Part shown: in pieces, positions 11,701-21,399 of the stretch
How the letters are laid out: each line of letters opens with the position of its first letter
How positions within the stretch are numbered: the first letter of the stretch is position 1
Source of the DNA: Nymphaea colorata
Taxonomy: Eukaryota; Streptophyta; Magnoliopsida; Nymphaeales; Nymphaeaceae
Length of the DNA stretch: 64,000 bases
Assembly: GCF_008831285.2 (NCBI RefSeq)
Contig: NC_045149.1
Span: 9,202,417-9,266,416 of the forward strand
Direction: 5' to 3'
Program-made: the position numbers and the translations under genes
The notes under the pieces: model-generated
Seen by the model: the letters and a program-made list of their open reading frames with translations, nothing else
The model's database searches: none
Told to the model about the DNA's origin: nothing

Positions 11701-14700
11701 TGACGGCGGAAGAGTCCCAGCGACAACGATGGCAGCTGAGGATGACGTCGTGCAAGAGGACAACGTTGTGTGAGGTGACTACCGGAAACCCCAAAATGTG
11801 GACGACAGAGGACGGCTGGAGACTGAAGGAAAAAAGGTTGGTCTCATGCACGATCAACACCAGCGATGGTCGGATTCACGCCCAAAAAATAAGCTCAGAA
11901 ATTCGGCTTTGATACCATGTTGAACAGAAAAAGCATAGGGAACACAAAAGGTAACGTGGAAAACCCTTAACATGAGGAAAAAAACACAATATTAGGAATT
12001 GATTCTAGCGCTCACCAGCTGCCGGTCCCTCTCTCTCTCTTAAATCTCATTCCACTTCAAATTAGGGTTACACAGGTTATTTAAATAGGACCCAACATGG
12101 ACTGCTCGTTTAGAATGGGTCGGATCGGGTCCAGACCTGGACCCAGTCATACATAACACGTCAGCAGTTACAAATCAGGACAATTGCTAATGTGGGATAT
12201 GTTGAACGTAAAGATGGAAACCTTGAACATTTCTAAAAATTTTTGATATAGGACTATCCTCAAGTCCTTTCTCATATATGTAGGGCACTCAACTCAACAC
12301 TTCCCCTACCCCTCTCCCAACTCCTCCCACAGCCCCGCACCCCCAACCTTCACCACCCCGTGCCCCCACCACATAAGCCCACACTCACTCAACAACATTA
12401 AGGCATATGCATCCACTTGTCTGCAATCTTGGGTCTGAATAATGAATTTGGTTTTGGTGCCTAGTGTAGTATGCCCATAAAAATTAGCAAGGTCCATATC
12501 CATAAACTTTTTGTTAGTGACCCTCATCTAGGAGGCTAAAGAGATACCTTTATCCCCCATTCTGGCCATTGCCCCTACCATGACCATTTTTTTGCACTCT
12601 AGCACTTGATTGATATGCTTGTTTGCTCTTTTTCTTTAGCAGCCAGAGTAGTACCGAAAGTGTTAACTGAAAAAGTTGTTAGGTTTTTCTACTCTTGGCA
12701 TGGAAGTTAACCATATCTAAAACTCGGAGCAGTAAAGAGATCAAAATGTCCTATTTATGGTATGTGCAGCCATCACTATGAGTTCCAAAGGTATTTATGA
12801 GCTCAGAATTTTTTTACTCACGAAAAAAAGAATCAAAAAATTATCCATATGGATATTGGGCCATCTTGGACTTGAAGCAGAGACCTCACTCTTGAAGTAA
12901 ATCATTGCACCTACGATCCAACCAATTGGGTGAGAATCAATAGATTTTTTTGGAGGAGCGATTCATCCTTCTCGAATGCAGCATACAACCCTCCGTTGTA
13001 CTGTGCTCTCCAAGTGTGCTTGTTCCCCTCTTCTTCCTTACCAATGAATGGCAAGTCTTTGTGAAATAACTCCGATGAGAAGAAAAAAGAAGGCGTTAAG
13101 AGACCCTCCTGGCCCAACCCTAGACACTCTAAGATCGTTTTCCAAACCTGCTCCCATCTCGAGTCAAAGATAGATAAATAGACACATCCCATTGCATTGA
13201 TCGGGGGGCGCTCGTAGTGACTAAGGGGGTCGGAGACCAAGAAGTGAGTTATTTATACCAAACATTCTTCTTATGGCTAGATCCAATATCCTGGTCCTTG
13301 TAGAAAAAGAATTTCACATTCTTCCTTTCATTTATGGGAAGGAAAGATTATGGAAATCCTATTGATTGCTGCTTTCTCCAGACCTCCGGGAAAAGCATGA
13401 AAAAAGGCTTGAATGGTCCGATCCCTCGGTCACCCCTTTCATTTTGGGGTGATCTCGTTTTTTTTGGTATGTGAAAATGCGTTGTTAGGTGCTCCGTTTT
13501 TCCCATTCAGGCCAAACCTAAACCCGTGCTCGAAAGTAGTTGTCCATACATTGATAAAGGATGTATGGATTCTCGAGAAGAGTGGAGCCGTGGTAAACAC
13601 CCCCCCCCCTTCCTCCCCGAACCGCCCAGATGTGTATGTGTTTGTTTCTAAGTTCATGTTAAATATGCAAATATTCATTATAAACTCATAAAGGGCATGG
13701 ATACGAATTTAGTAGTGTAAAACTTTGGATTTTATTTAGAAAAAACAGACACTTTGTTTCTAAGTTCATGTTAAACATGCAAATATTCATTATAAGCTTA
13801 TAAAGGGCAAGGATATGAACTTAGCGGTGTAAAACTTCAGATTTTATTTAGAAAAAACAGACACTTTGGGTTGTGAGTTAATCACACCATTTTATTGAGA
13901 CAATGAAATGAGAGTCTACATATTTCCTCAAAAAACTAAAAAGAAAGCATATCTCAAACTTCAATTACTTTGAGAAGGAAAACAATCAAAAGGAAAAAGA
14001 AGGATGACTGCTAGCACTTTTTCAATACTTTACTTTGAACTGTCAAAAATGTAATAGAATTTGAACATCAAATTAGGCAAAGGCTGCATATGGCATATAT
14101 TTTTGCTAGCCTTGCTATCATTTGTTACAACAAAGATAAACTAAAACTCACACTTCACATTCAAATGCAATGAAACCCTAAAAATTTTGGACATTTTTTT
14201 GTAGAAAAAGGAACACTTAGGGTTGTCAGAGTCATTCAAACCATGTCCATTTGATTGAAATAATTAAATCAGAGGTGACATCTACTCTCAAATAATAATA
14301 AGAATAAACACAGTTCAATTACTTCGAGGAAGACATTAATTGAACTATCAAAAGCAAAAAGAAAGATGACCGCTAGTAGTTCTTCAATACCTTGCTTTGA
14401 ACTGTCAAACTGTAATAGAATGTAGTTGTGTAAATTGATTGAGAAAGGCTGCATACGGCAACTACTTTTGCTAGATTTGGTACCATTTATTGTGATGAAG
14501 ATAAACAACAATTCTTGCTCCACATTCGTAAACCATGTGATGAGTAGGGGTCTATCTCTACCAAGCTTGCTTTTCAAAAATAACAAACTATGAGTTAAAA
14601 CATAAAAGCTTACAGCATGTGTAAGGTGTCATTACCTAGCAAAATCAGTGAGAAACAAAATATACTTGTCATTGTGCTCATTTTAAATTTACAATGAAGA

Positions 14701-17700
14701 CATAAGAGCAAGTACAGTTCTCGAATGAATAGTTAATGATAAATCTGCTGTTGTCATCATGTTCCTGTGCTCATTCCATCTAAGATTTGCTGTCATTTGC
14801 GTAATATAACTGAAGGCTTGCTGGCTACCAGATGGCCCAGAGATTCTTCTGTTTTTTGGCCCTCCAGTAGATTCCCTTTCTGAAATCATGTTTAAACAGA
14901 ATACGTATTTATCTTTGGGCATGCTTCTAAAACATTTGCATCAATACGTGAAATTGCTCTCACAATATAGATAAGCATTATTAGAAAATTAGAAATATGT
15001 AATCTGTCCAGTAACAATATAAATAATATGTTGACATTGATGATGAAATAATTGAGCATGATCCTCTTGGATTCTAGCTTATGCTTTTGCACGTCTAATT
15101 GACATGTATGATGAATTTGCATTTTCATTTCAACTTCTTTGGACATCTTCTTCAAGGGCCTTATCTTGTGGCAACCTGATCAGTGGTCAGGATGTAGATT
15201 CCTATTCTAAAATGTACTAGTGGAACACAAAGCATCGAATTAGCTCAAACATTATTTTTCTTTGAATGCTATCATGCCAGTAAAAGTTATGTTTGTGTTC
15301 CTTAATGTGTACACCTGCTTTATTCTATACATGCCTACTCTATTCTGTGATATGGGATGTTTAGATTCTCCAGGTTGCATTTTACCATTAGTGAATTGCA
15401 ACATAAATCGACTAAGGTGAATTTTCTCGTATAACTACGTTTGAATCACCTTCATTTCATTATTGCTATTTGAAGACCCTAAATGACTTTAAAATGCACC
15501 CTACTCTTATGGAAACCCAAGTTTAATTCATTATTTTGCTGAATCAGGAAAAGAATTGCAGGAAAGGGCAGTTTTGTGCTGAGAAGCTGAAAGGAAAACG
15601 AGTTGTTGAACTTGGAGCTGGTTGTGGACTGGCTGGATTTGGTGTGTTTTTGTTTTCTAATGCATCTGCACTCTAATATTCACATTTCCACTTGGTCCGT
15701 GCAACTTTTTCTGAAACCCTCAGATGCACCTAGATTGGTGACATTGGCCAACCTGTATTGCTTAGCACTATGAGAATCACTATTTTAGCATTGTCACATT
15801 ATCGATGTTAAATCCAACAAATCCAAATATATGAAACAAGAAGATTCAATGTTATTTCAATCTGCATGAGAGTACATCAGCAGCAGCAGCACTCTTCACG
15901 TCATTCTCTTCTTGTGTAAAGAGAAAGTTACAGCAATAGGGAACAAAACCCTTACTAATACTCTACTAAAGACAGTAAAATACAAGGCCACCCTTAGTTA
16001 ATAAAAGACTGACCTCACTTACCAGGGGTAAAACTGTAAACTAAGTTAAAACATATTACATTAAGAGGGACATAAATAATCTTTGCCTAACGTGAGCAGA
16101 ATTAGACCTATTAACTTTAACAATCGACTCATTGACCTAGTTGACTGTTGTGCTAGACAGATTGAATTATCAGTGAAATCAAGGCAGTCCTTCAATTGTT
16201 TGCCTGAAATCCATGTTTTTCTCTTCTTTTTTTCTTCACAATTTATACTTTGAAGTACTTTAGACTTAGAGAGTAATCCATGTTTTGAAGGTGATGCTTT
16301 AAAAGTTGTTATCGTAGGCATGGCAATTCTGGGATGTGATGTTATATCAACAGACCAAGTTGAAGTCTTGCCCCTGCTTATGAGAAACGTTGAGCGGAAT
16401 ACTTCGAGGATCACACAAGCTACAGGAAATTCGTGTTCAGGTCTGTTCTCTGCTATTGCAATAAGTTAATTGATCTGGAAGGATTTATTCTTCATGCATT
16501 ACATTCATAACCTTTTCAGACCACGGAAGAGAAGTATTGAAAGCAATAAGAAGTGTTATGCTGTATGACTGTGCTACTTAATCCTTGATACCAAAGTTAA
16601 TAACTTGTATTTATTGGATGTACCATTGTGTGAGCTATGAAATCTGTACATTTAAAATGCTGTCCTTTTACCAAATTTGCATTGTCTTCTTTTTCCATTT
16701 ACTTTTAGGTTTCAAGTGCAGACTCTTTTGCTTTTGATTTTACTAGATGTGGTATGGTGTGTTCTCCATGTTTTCCTTTTTTGGGAACAGCATTCATTTT
16801 TGTTGGTCTATAGACTGAGTTGCACTTTGAATATCTTTATCTTGAGAGAAAATACAGTGTGATTTAGTTTATGATTAAATGGATATGCTGTGAGAATTTA
16901 CTCCTATAGGGACAAAAGGTTACTGATGCGAACATTCTTGAGCTAGAATCTACTACAGAAAAGAAGTTGAAAAATATGAAGAAAAAAGTGGAGGAAGAAT
17001 AAGATGCCAATAAATACATGATGGTTATCTTGTATCAGAAGAATATAATTTTGACTTTGCATTAGGGAATAGCATTTTTTTTAGCTGAAGGCAGAACTGG
17101 TCAACATTGAGAGCAAGTATAAATCATTTATAGTTAAAGAATTAAAGTAGCTTAAATATGCCATTTGATGGACATATAGGGCCAAAGAACTTGCATGTAA
17201 CTTCTGATAACAAAATTTCTGGTTCTAACTTCAACCATCATTAGCTAGTTAGTTGCATGAACACCAGTCTTCAGCTTGGTTAAATTGTTCATATCTTGGA
17301 AAAGACTGATCTAGTCTAACTTGAGCATTGTGTAAAGTCATTGATTGGCCTTTAAAGCCGGAATTGATTGCACTTTGCAAGAATGATGTTTTTTCTGTTG
17401 TCTCTTAACTTCTTATTCTCTTACATTGGTTCAGCCTCTTTCGGTTCCATTGAGGTGGCAGAACTGGACTGGGGGAACCAAGATCATATAAGAGCTGTTG
17501 ATCCTCCCTTTGATTATATTATTGGCACAGATATTGTGAGTTGGTGATTGAATAGTCTTTACTGTGAATATGTAGCTGTTAGACTATCAGTAAAATTGTC
17601 AGCTTCATTTCAAGCATCTTTTACTTTTTAGAGTAACCAATGGGTGTATGGCATGTAGAAATTAAGTTCATTGTCATTTATTTTAAAAATGTTTTCTTCT

Positions 17701-20124
17701 TCAAATTTCGGCATCTGTGGCCACTGTTATCTAAGCCTTCTATCCAGACCAGGTTGGGGTCTCAAAGACAGATCCATGGCCAATTGTTTGTTTCATGCAA
17801 CTAATTTGACCACGTATTCACTTTGGACTGTGGACAGTGGAGCATGTTGGAAAAAATATATAATGTTACCAGACAATCTGCAGCTTTGTGCTGTGCATCA
17901 ACTCACAAAATCATGTGTAGCTTCTTCAATAATTTTTGACCATGTATATTTTGTTGTGGTAGGCTCTCAAGCTTAACACAATAATCCTGTCTAAAATGCT
18001 TTAAGCTCTCATTCAATTTGCTCTCTAAGAGAGCTCCTGTTGTCAAATGCTTTGTTGATTCTCCAATCCTATTTTGTGCATATGGTAAAAACATTTTCCA
18101 CATGTGGAAGCATTAGGGGCTTTAAATGATTATATTTATATGTAAGAGCTCAACAGAATTGATCCTGTCCAAACTGCTTTAAACTTCTTTCTATTTGATT
18201 TTCTAATGAGCTTGTATCTGAAAAAGCTGTGCTGATTCTCCACTCCTAGTTTTTCACATTGTTAAAAATATTCCCATCCACTCATGGAAGCATTCGGAGA
18301 TTTAAATGATTATATGTGATTTTAGTGAGGTTTGTGAGTTGTCATCGATGTCAACAAAAGTTCTGTCATGTATGTTAAAACACAAGAGCAGACGCTCTTA
18401 TTATCACAAATGTTCCAGGAACATAGATTTGCTCCTTCTGCCCCGTTGGATGTCAGCCACAATTCATTTGTGGTTCCAAGGTGTTTGATCTTAAGGGGAT
18501 CACTCAGTTGGTGACATGGTCTTTGTTCATAAGAACTAAAATGAACATTGAAAATCTGACCTGCTGACCTAAATCTGGTCCGTGTTGATGGTAGAGGACA
18601 GACTACCTGTCTCTTGGATGCTGTAGCTGCATCACATTGTATGGGAAGCTCTTCCTAATAGTGTAAGCAGATTAGGGCACAAAAAAGCCTAACATGCCCC
18701 TAAATATAGAGAATTAGATCAGATCCATATTAGGTCCATACATGAAGCACCAAATATGAAATATCACATCTTAACAACCTCCCTCAAGCTGCGCATGCAT
18801 TTGTGTCATGCTCAACTTGCTGAGTTGCTTCTAAATTCTAAGAAACCAAAATCTCCTTATGGTTACCCTTTAGTGAATGAATTTTCCAGTGTACCTTGCT
18901 TCTAGCTCTTGCTCTTGCTCTTCTCTGCTGCCTAACAAAGTGTTGCCTATATCAATGTGTTTTGTTCTTCCTTTCTAGATGCCATTCAATGAAATTTTAA
19001 TAGCTTTTTTGTTATCATAGAATAAAATGGGTTTTAGTAAAGCTTCACCTAACTCAAAGATAAGAGACTTGATTCTCTACCCAGGAGGCAGAACACACTA
19101 CATTTAATGGAAAAAAAGTCAGGAACCGTAACATATAATAAAAGAAAGGTCAGGATCCATAAAAGAAAAGAAGAGCTATGCACCAGCAACATTTCCTGCT
19201 CTTGTACCATATTAGAACATTAAAAATGTGACCTGCTGCTGCACTGAATCTGTTCTGCATTGGTAGTAATCTTAGTAGAGGACTGAACATCTGCTCTTTG
19301 GTGCTGCAAGGGCTTCATATATCATGCATAACACTTCTTTATATTATAAACATATTAGGGAACAAAAAGTTCACAATACCCCTACAAGGGTATCGCTGGA
19401 TGAAATCTGTATTAGCTCCATTCTCAAAAAGCTAAACATATAAATTTCACTCTTTAACAACTAACACCCTATAAATTCCATCTTTTCGGTGTGAGAATGG
19501 AGAAATTTTATCAGTATCGGTTTGATAGCTATAGAGTATTTAGTCATGGACTTTATAGATGTTTTGGTTATTAATCACAACAGCTAAAATTATTAAACAT
19601 ACTCTCTGGTATTTTATTGTAAATTAATGATGCCTCCTCCATGGCTCATTACGTGCTAAGGTTTGCTGGCTCATATGATAGTTGGCGCTTTTATTCAGAA
19701 TGGCTTTTTTTAATCATCTCCATATGCTGTCCTGATTTAAGATATTAAACCGCTTCAAAATTCATGTTTTAGGTCTATGCTGAGCATCTCTTGGAGCCAC
19801 TTTTCATGACAATTCTTTCTCTATCTGGACCTCGAACAACAATCATGGTGACTATTTGGCCTCCTTGTTGAATTGGCAACTTGTTATGTGCATGAGCAGA
19901 TTATTAATGTCCGAACATGCTTTCTGACAGCTGGGAAATGAACTCCGTTCTACCACATTGCATGAAAAAATGATGAGAATTTGGAAGAGCATTTTTGAGG
20001 TGAAGCAGGTCCCCAGAAAAAAGGTAGTGTATGTGTATCTATATATGAGTCAATATGTGTGTGTATATGTATGGAGAAAGAGAGGGGAGGGCTTGACCAA
20101 AAACCCGACATAAGAGGAGAACCA

Positions 20125-20157
<33 letters not shown>

Positions 20158-20459
20158 TGCATGCATGTGTATGTGTGTATTATAGTGTTTCCTTAGTCGT
20201 ACTTGATGGACCTCAATATCATTCCATGCAGATGGATAGCAAGTACCAACACGTGAACATCCAGCTATTCATAATGAAACCAAAATGTCAGACGGGAAAT
20301 ATAGGAGGTGCACACCAGATGCTCAATTTGGAGGACGGAGGACCTGGCTGTGTAAAGAACAAAAGTCTAGAGGTTATAGGTGGTGAAAGTGCTAATGAGG
20401 AGGAATTTGCTAACGACAATGAAGAGATAGATGGAGAAGAAGAGGCAGCAAGCAGCTAG
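2793..20459 (+). CDS. METTL21-like protein (lysine) methyltransferase, 5'-partial
   Basis: Eight exons can be joined: 2793-2859, 3034-3099, 15548-15641, 16318-16440, 17435-17535, 19773-19847, 19931-20023 and 20232-20459, with GT-AG borders and matching phases. They give about 281 residues after one missing upstream exon. The conserved start block [16 protein letters not shown] is followed by a [13 protein letters not shown] segment. The SAM-binding motif I is [14 protein letters not shown], an LDWG block follows, and the DxxY post-motif typical of METTL21/METTL18-type methyltransferases is DIVY, split by an intron. The family is known to methylate lysines in chaperones and translation factors; substrate and location of this plant member are not shown by the sequence. 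The last exon adds an acidic tail rich in Glu and Asp. The third visible exon follows a 12.4-kb intron (3100-15547) filled with nested transposons. The 3' end is only about 235 bp from the LTR of another retrotransposon. Coding exons are intact, so the gene is probably functional if that intron is spliced. Confidence 0.88.
3640..5711 (-). pseudogene. Ty3/gypsy retrotransposon remnant with integrase core
   Basis: Read on the minus strand, 3640-4556 and the part right of 5003 give a degenerate gypsy integrase with many stops. Recognisable blocks are an LPKADRST-like segment, an ILVVV-like segment, a DSDAHF-like segment (catalytic Asp region), an LLGFDL..FST block, a QMDEQPE segment (family usually QTDGQTE) and a [15 protein letters not shown] segment. 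A KWVDKH segment of the C-terminal part follows near 3900. At 5700-5711 the minus strand reads TGGTACCAGAGC, an 11 of 12 match to the usual initiator-Met primer-binding site, with LTR-like sequence beyond. Only about 650 bp lie between that site and the integrase, so gag, protease and most of RT are deleted. No 3' LTR was found to the left. Confidence 0.75.
4557..5002. mobile_element. Non-autonomous hAT-like MITE, family I, copy 1 (446 bp)
   Basis: Terminal inverted repeats are CTAAGTCAGATGGGT (left) and, on the other strand, CTATGTCACATAGGT (right). An 8-bp target-site duplication ATGGTCAA stands at 4549-4556 and 5003-5010. Clusters of GTACCC and its complement lie near both ends (4585-4650 and 4918-4990). 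The interior is AT-rich and non-coding. The 8-bp duplication is characteristic of hAT transposition. The element sits inside the gypsy integrase remnant, so it is younger than that element. Confidence 0.85.
5712..5812 (-). repeat. Ty3/gypsy 5' LTR, 3' portion
   Basis: This segment adjoins the gypsy primer-binding site at 5700-5711 and is continued at 12172-12299 once the inserted copia element (5813-12166 plus GTTAC duplication) is removed. On the minus strand it is the downstream part of the LTR. Confidence 0.55.
5813..6061 (-). repeat. Copia A 3' LTR
   Basis: 249 bp, TG...CA ends, pairs with 11918-12166. A CT-rich run lies near its middle. Confidence 0.93.
6062..6076 (-). promoter_or_regulatory. 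Copia A polypurine tract
   Basis: On the minus strand CAACTTGAGGGGGAG abuts the LTR; this is the usual plus-strand DNA priming site of copia elements. Confidence 0.85.
6090..7693 (-). pseudogene. Copia A reverse transcriptase and RNase H region, broken
   Basis: Minus-strand reading from 7693 begins with the RT entry block ([18 protein letters not shown]), then KARLVAKW, the [18 protein letters not shown] block with the catalytic region, and [10 protein letters not shown] near 7100. Towards 6100 the RNase H end shows [14 protein letters not shown] and a TKHVEID segment. Frames change several times and stops are present, so no functional polyprotein remains. Confidence 0.85.
7700..9560 (-). 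pseudogene. Copia A integrase, interrupted by a MITE
   Basis: At 9221-9541 the minus strand encodes the integrase core: an [14 protein letters not shown] block, then [13 protein letters not shown] in place of the usual RSDNGxE, and a [12 protein letters not shown] block. The C-terminal domain resumes at 8219 with [10 protein letters not shown] and an FGENSL-like tail to about 7930. The 888-bp MITE at 8228-9115 was inserted between an LINRM and a PSSVLNGR segment. Replacement of the catalytic Asp-Asn-Gly context and the frameshifts make it inactive. Confidence 0.8.
8228..9115. mobile_element. Non-autonomous hAT-like element, family I, copy 2 (888 bp)
   Basis: The ends are GTATGTCACACGGAT and, reversed from the right, CTATGTCACACGAG. 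The 8-bp target-site duplication CATACGGT is at 8220-8227 and 9116-9123. Subterminal repeats here are GTATCC/GATACG variants rather than GTACCC. The interior holds a GC-rich exon-like segment (about 8390-8518) with an ATG at 8442 and a GTAAGT splice-donor-like end at 8519. A second open segment at 8710-8920 encodes an acidic tail ending in a stop. It may be an internal deletion product of a larger transposase gene; no hAT catalytic core is visible. Confidence 0.85.
9640..10180 (-). pseudogene. Copia A protease and GAG-pre-integrase region
   Basis: The minus strand at 10116-10127 encodes D-N-G-A followed by a HHMT segment, the protease active-site region (usually DSGATxHMT) with Ser replaced by Asn. 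At 9787-9996 the GAG-pre-integrase part reads [15 protein letters not shown] and a [12 protein letters not shown] block. It continues in the order expected for copia elements towards the integrase on its left. Confidence 0.8.
10280..11110 (-). pseudogene. Copia A gag with CCHC zinc knuckle
   Basis: Near 11020-11060 the minus strand has a copia gag start block (a TKDNY-like segment). A WHTWFLED-type segment is recognisable near 10880. The knuckle at 10336-10377 reads [14 protein letters not shown] spacing (CX2CX4HX4C). Stops occur in between. The stretch from 11110 to 11905 is the leader: it is rich in CGAC/CAAC simple repeats, and the long open frames on both strands there look like low-complexity artefacts. 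Confidence 0.7.
11906..11917 (-). promoter_or_regulatory. Copia A primer-binding site
   Basis: On the minus strand TGGTATCAAAGC directly follows the 5' LTR; it matches the 3' end complement of plant initiator methionine tRNA at 11 of 12 positions. Confidence 0.85.
11918..12166 (-). repeat. Copia A 5' LTR
   Basis: 249 bp; pairs with 5813-6061; followed by the GTTAC target-site duplication. Confidence 0.93.
12172..12299 (-). repeat. Ty3/gypsy 5' LTR, 5' portion
   Basis: On the minus strand it begins TGTTGAGTTGAG at 12299 and runs to the copia A insertion point; with 5712-5812 it gives an LTR of about 229 bp. The paired LTR is missing, so this is inferred from the primer-binding site and the TG start. 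Confidence 0.5.
12306..12720 (-). pseudogene. Possible copia gag remnant
   Basis: Minus-strand frames show a [20 protein letters not shown] segment followed by a degenerate knuckle-like stretch with YGHTTLG, in the layout of a copia gag C-terminus. The cysteines are largely gone and a Pro-rich/GC-skewed tail (12300-12365) follows. Assignment is tentative. Confidence 0.4.
12800..12935 (-). mobile_element. tRNA-headed SINE-like fragment
   Basis: On the minus strand a tRNA-like head starts near 12935. It has an A-box-like TCACCCAATTGG (12922-12933) and a B-box-like ending TTCAAGTCC (12868-12876) at tRNA-like spacing. An A/T-rich tail follows to the left. No target-site duplication was established. 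Confidence 0.4.
12940..13620. other. Possible organelle-derived insertion (NUMT candidate)
   Basis: This block has even base composition, few homopolymers and long open frames on both strands (for example 12911-13240 minus, 109 residues; 13413-13691 plus, 92 residues). It looks unlike the AT-rich intron sequence and transposons around it and resembles plant mitochondrial spacer or ORF sequence in style. I could not match it to a named mitochondrial gene. It ends near a poly-C run at 13600-13609. Confidence 0.3.
13641..13864. repeat. Tandem duplication, two units of about 112 bp
   Basis: Units 13641-13753 and 13754-13864 both start TTTGTTTCTAAGTTCATG and end in AAAAAACAGACAC, with roughly ten differences between them. 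Confidence 0.9.
13866..14530. repeat. Older diverged tandem duplication, about 350-bp units
   Basis: The segment starting CTTTGGGTTGTGAG (about 13864) is echoed from about 14215 (CTTAGGGTTGTCAG). Shared blocks include a GCAAAAAGAAAGATGAC-like block, TTTGAACTGTCAAA..TGTAATAGAAT and AGGCTGCATAYGGCA. Divergence is higher than in the 112-bp repeat, so it is older. Confidence 0.75.
14531..15547. other. End of the large intron, nothing recognised
   Basis: AT-rich intron sequence without a recognised element; it ends in the acceptor at 15547. Confidence 0.6.
17966..18318. repeat. Diverged tandem duplication inside an intron, about 175-bp units
   Basis: Two copies share blocks such as ATCCTGTCYAAA.TGCTTTAA, GCTGATTCTCCA..CCTA, CATGGAAGCATT and TTTAAATGATTATAT, offset by about 175 bp, in the intron between 17535 and 19773. 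Confidence 0.75.
18540..19459 (-). mobile_element. Internally deleted LTR retrotransposon (920 bp)
   Basis: Two related LTRs, 18540-18776 and 19210-19459, enclose about 430 bp. Both contain GAACATTRAAAATSTGACCTG near the start and end TTAACA. The 5-bp duplication ACTAA flanks the element (18535-18539 and 19460-19464). A polypurine tract (minus-strand GCTTGAGGGAGG) abuts the left LTR and a primer-binding-like TGGTACAAGAGC (minus strand) the right LTR, so it points left. The internal part keeps no coding domain. It lies in the METTL21-like gene intron. The LTRs have diverged strongly and contain indels, so it is old. Confidence 0.75.
20126..20180. repeat. (TG)n microsatellite
   Basis: About 14 uninterrupted TG units followed by GCATGCATGCATGTG, in the last intron of the methyltransferase gene, about 50 bp before its acceptor. 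Confidence 0.9.
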
Positions 20460-20695
20460 TTATCAGATGAATGGGAGGTGAGGAGATCTGGTGCATTGGC
20501 TGCTGCTCTACTTAAAAACGTAATGATTAAATGAAAGAGAGGACTCACAAATTTTTTTAACTTGGTAACCAGTTCATGGCAGTTTATCCTCAACAATGCA
20601 TACCATTGTGACAATTTTTGGTTTGCAATTAATCAATTTACAACACGCTTATTTATCATCAGTTCTTTGAGGAATTTTGTTGTGTACTACAATTA

Positions 20696-20967
20696 TGAGA
20701 TAATATACTGGTTTGAGGTTTTCTGTATTTTGAAACTTTATTATTAGGTAGTTATTTGAATTTTTAAATACTTATTGGACTCTTTATGGAAGGGGTTAAA
20801 CATAACCTAATTAGTTCTTTTTATTCAATTAGAAGTGAAGGAGTCATAACTTTCAACGTGCCCCTTCTCTCTCGTGACTTTTCTCGTTCTCTCTTCTCTA
20901 CGTTCTCTCAACTATCTCTCTCTTCTATGTCTTCATTCTTACTGATTTGACATCAAAGTTCTATAAG
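20696..20967 (+). repeat. Copia C 5' LTR
   Basis: Pairs with 29966-30241; the right boundary is approximate. Confidence 0.85.
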
Positions 20968-21399
20968 ATTTTGATATCTAATACCAAACTACCGAATGAA
21001 GTTAGATGCAAGAGGAGGAAGAGAGAAATGGGCTCCACGTCCAAGCAAGAGAGAGATGAAAGAGAGCAACAACAAATGACGTCTGCTTCTTGTTATCATT
21101 ATATACTCATTATGATTTAAGGTACATCATAAAATATACAAAATAACATTAAGATTTGCAAGTATGTCATCACTCATGATGTGTTGGGTGTGTGGATCAA
21201 ATGGGTCGGGTCTAGGTGACTCGATTCATGTTGTACAAACTTAATACCCCTTCTCAAATTGTGGGTTTGATCATGCATAGCTTATTCTTCAATTCCCAAA
21301 ATTGGTGCCTTGTGAGTTCCTTGATAGAAAGATCAACCACTTGTTTAGACGTGGCTATATAAGTGGGAACAATCTCTTCTTCCACAACCTTTTGACGAA

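Larger units (their letters stand above)
5813..12166 (-). mobile_element. Full-length Ty1/copia retrotransposon (element A), antisense
   Basis: The element has two 249-bp LTRs that start TGTTGAACAG and end GTCARCA (+ strand), flanked by the 5-bp target-site duplication GTTAC at 5808-5812 and 12167-12171. By eye the LTRs differ at about 21 of 249 positions (about 92 % identical), so the insertion is not recent. The primer-binding site TGGTATCAAAGC lies against the right LTR and a polypurine tract (CTTGAGGGGGAG on the minus strand) against the left LTR, fixing the orientation. Domains in coding order from right to left are gag with a CCHC knuckle, protease, GAG-pre-integrase, integrase, reverse transcriptase and RNase H, the copia order. 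Stops and frameshifts break all of them. An 888-bp MITE interrupts the integrase. Confidence 0.93.

Noticed and set aside
11211-11763. Open frames of 142 and 171 codons on the minus strand
   Set aside because: They lie in the leader of copia A, which is made of CGAC/CAAC-type simple repeats; the residues (Ser, Leu, Cys, Pro runs) look like repeat translation and not gag.
20991-21245. LTR of copia B
   Set aside because: Position before the polypurine-like tract makes it likely, but no second copy exists to define its borders, so it is not listed as a separate feature.
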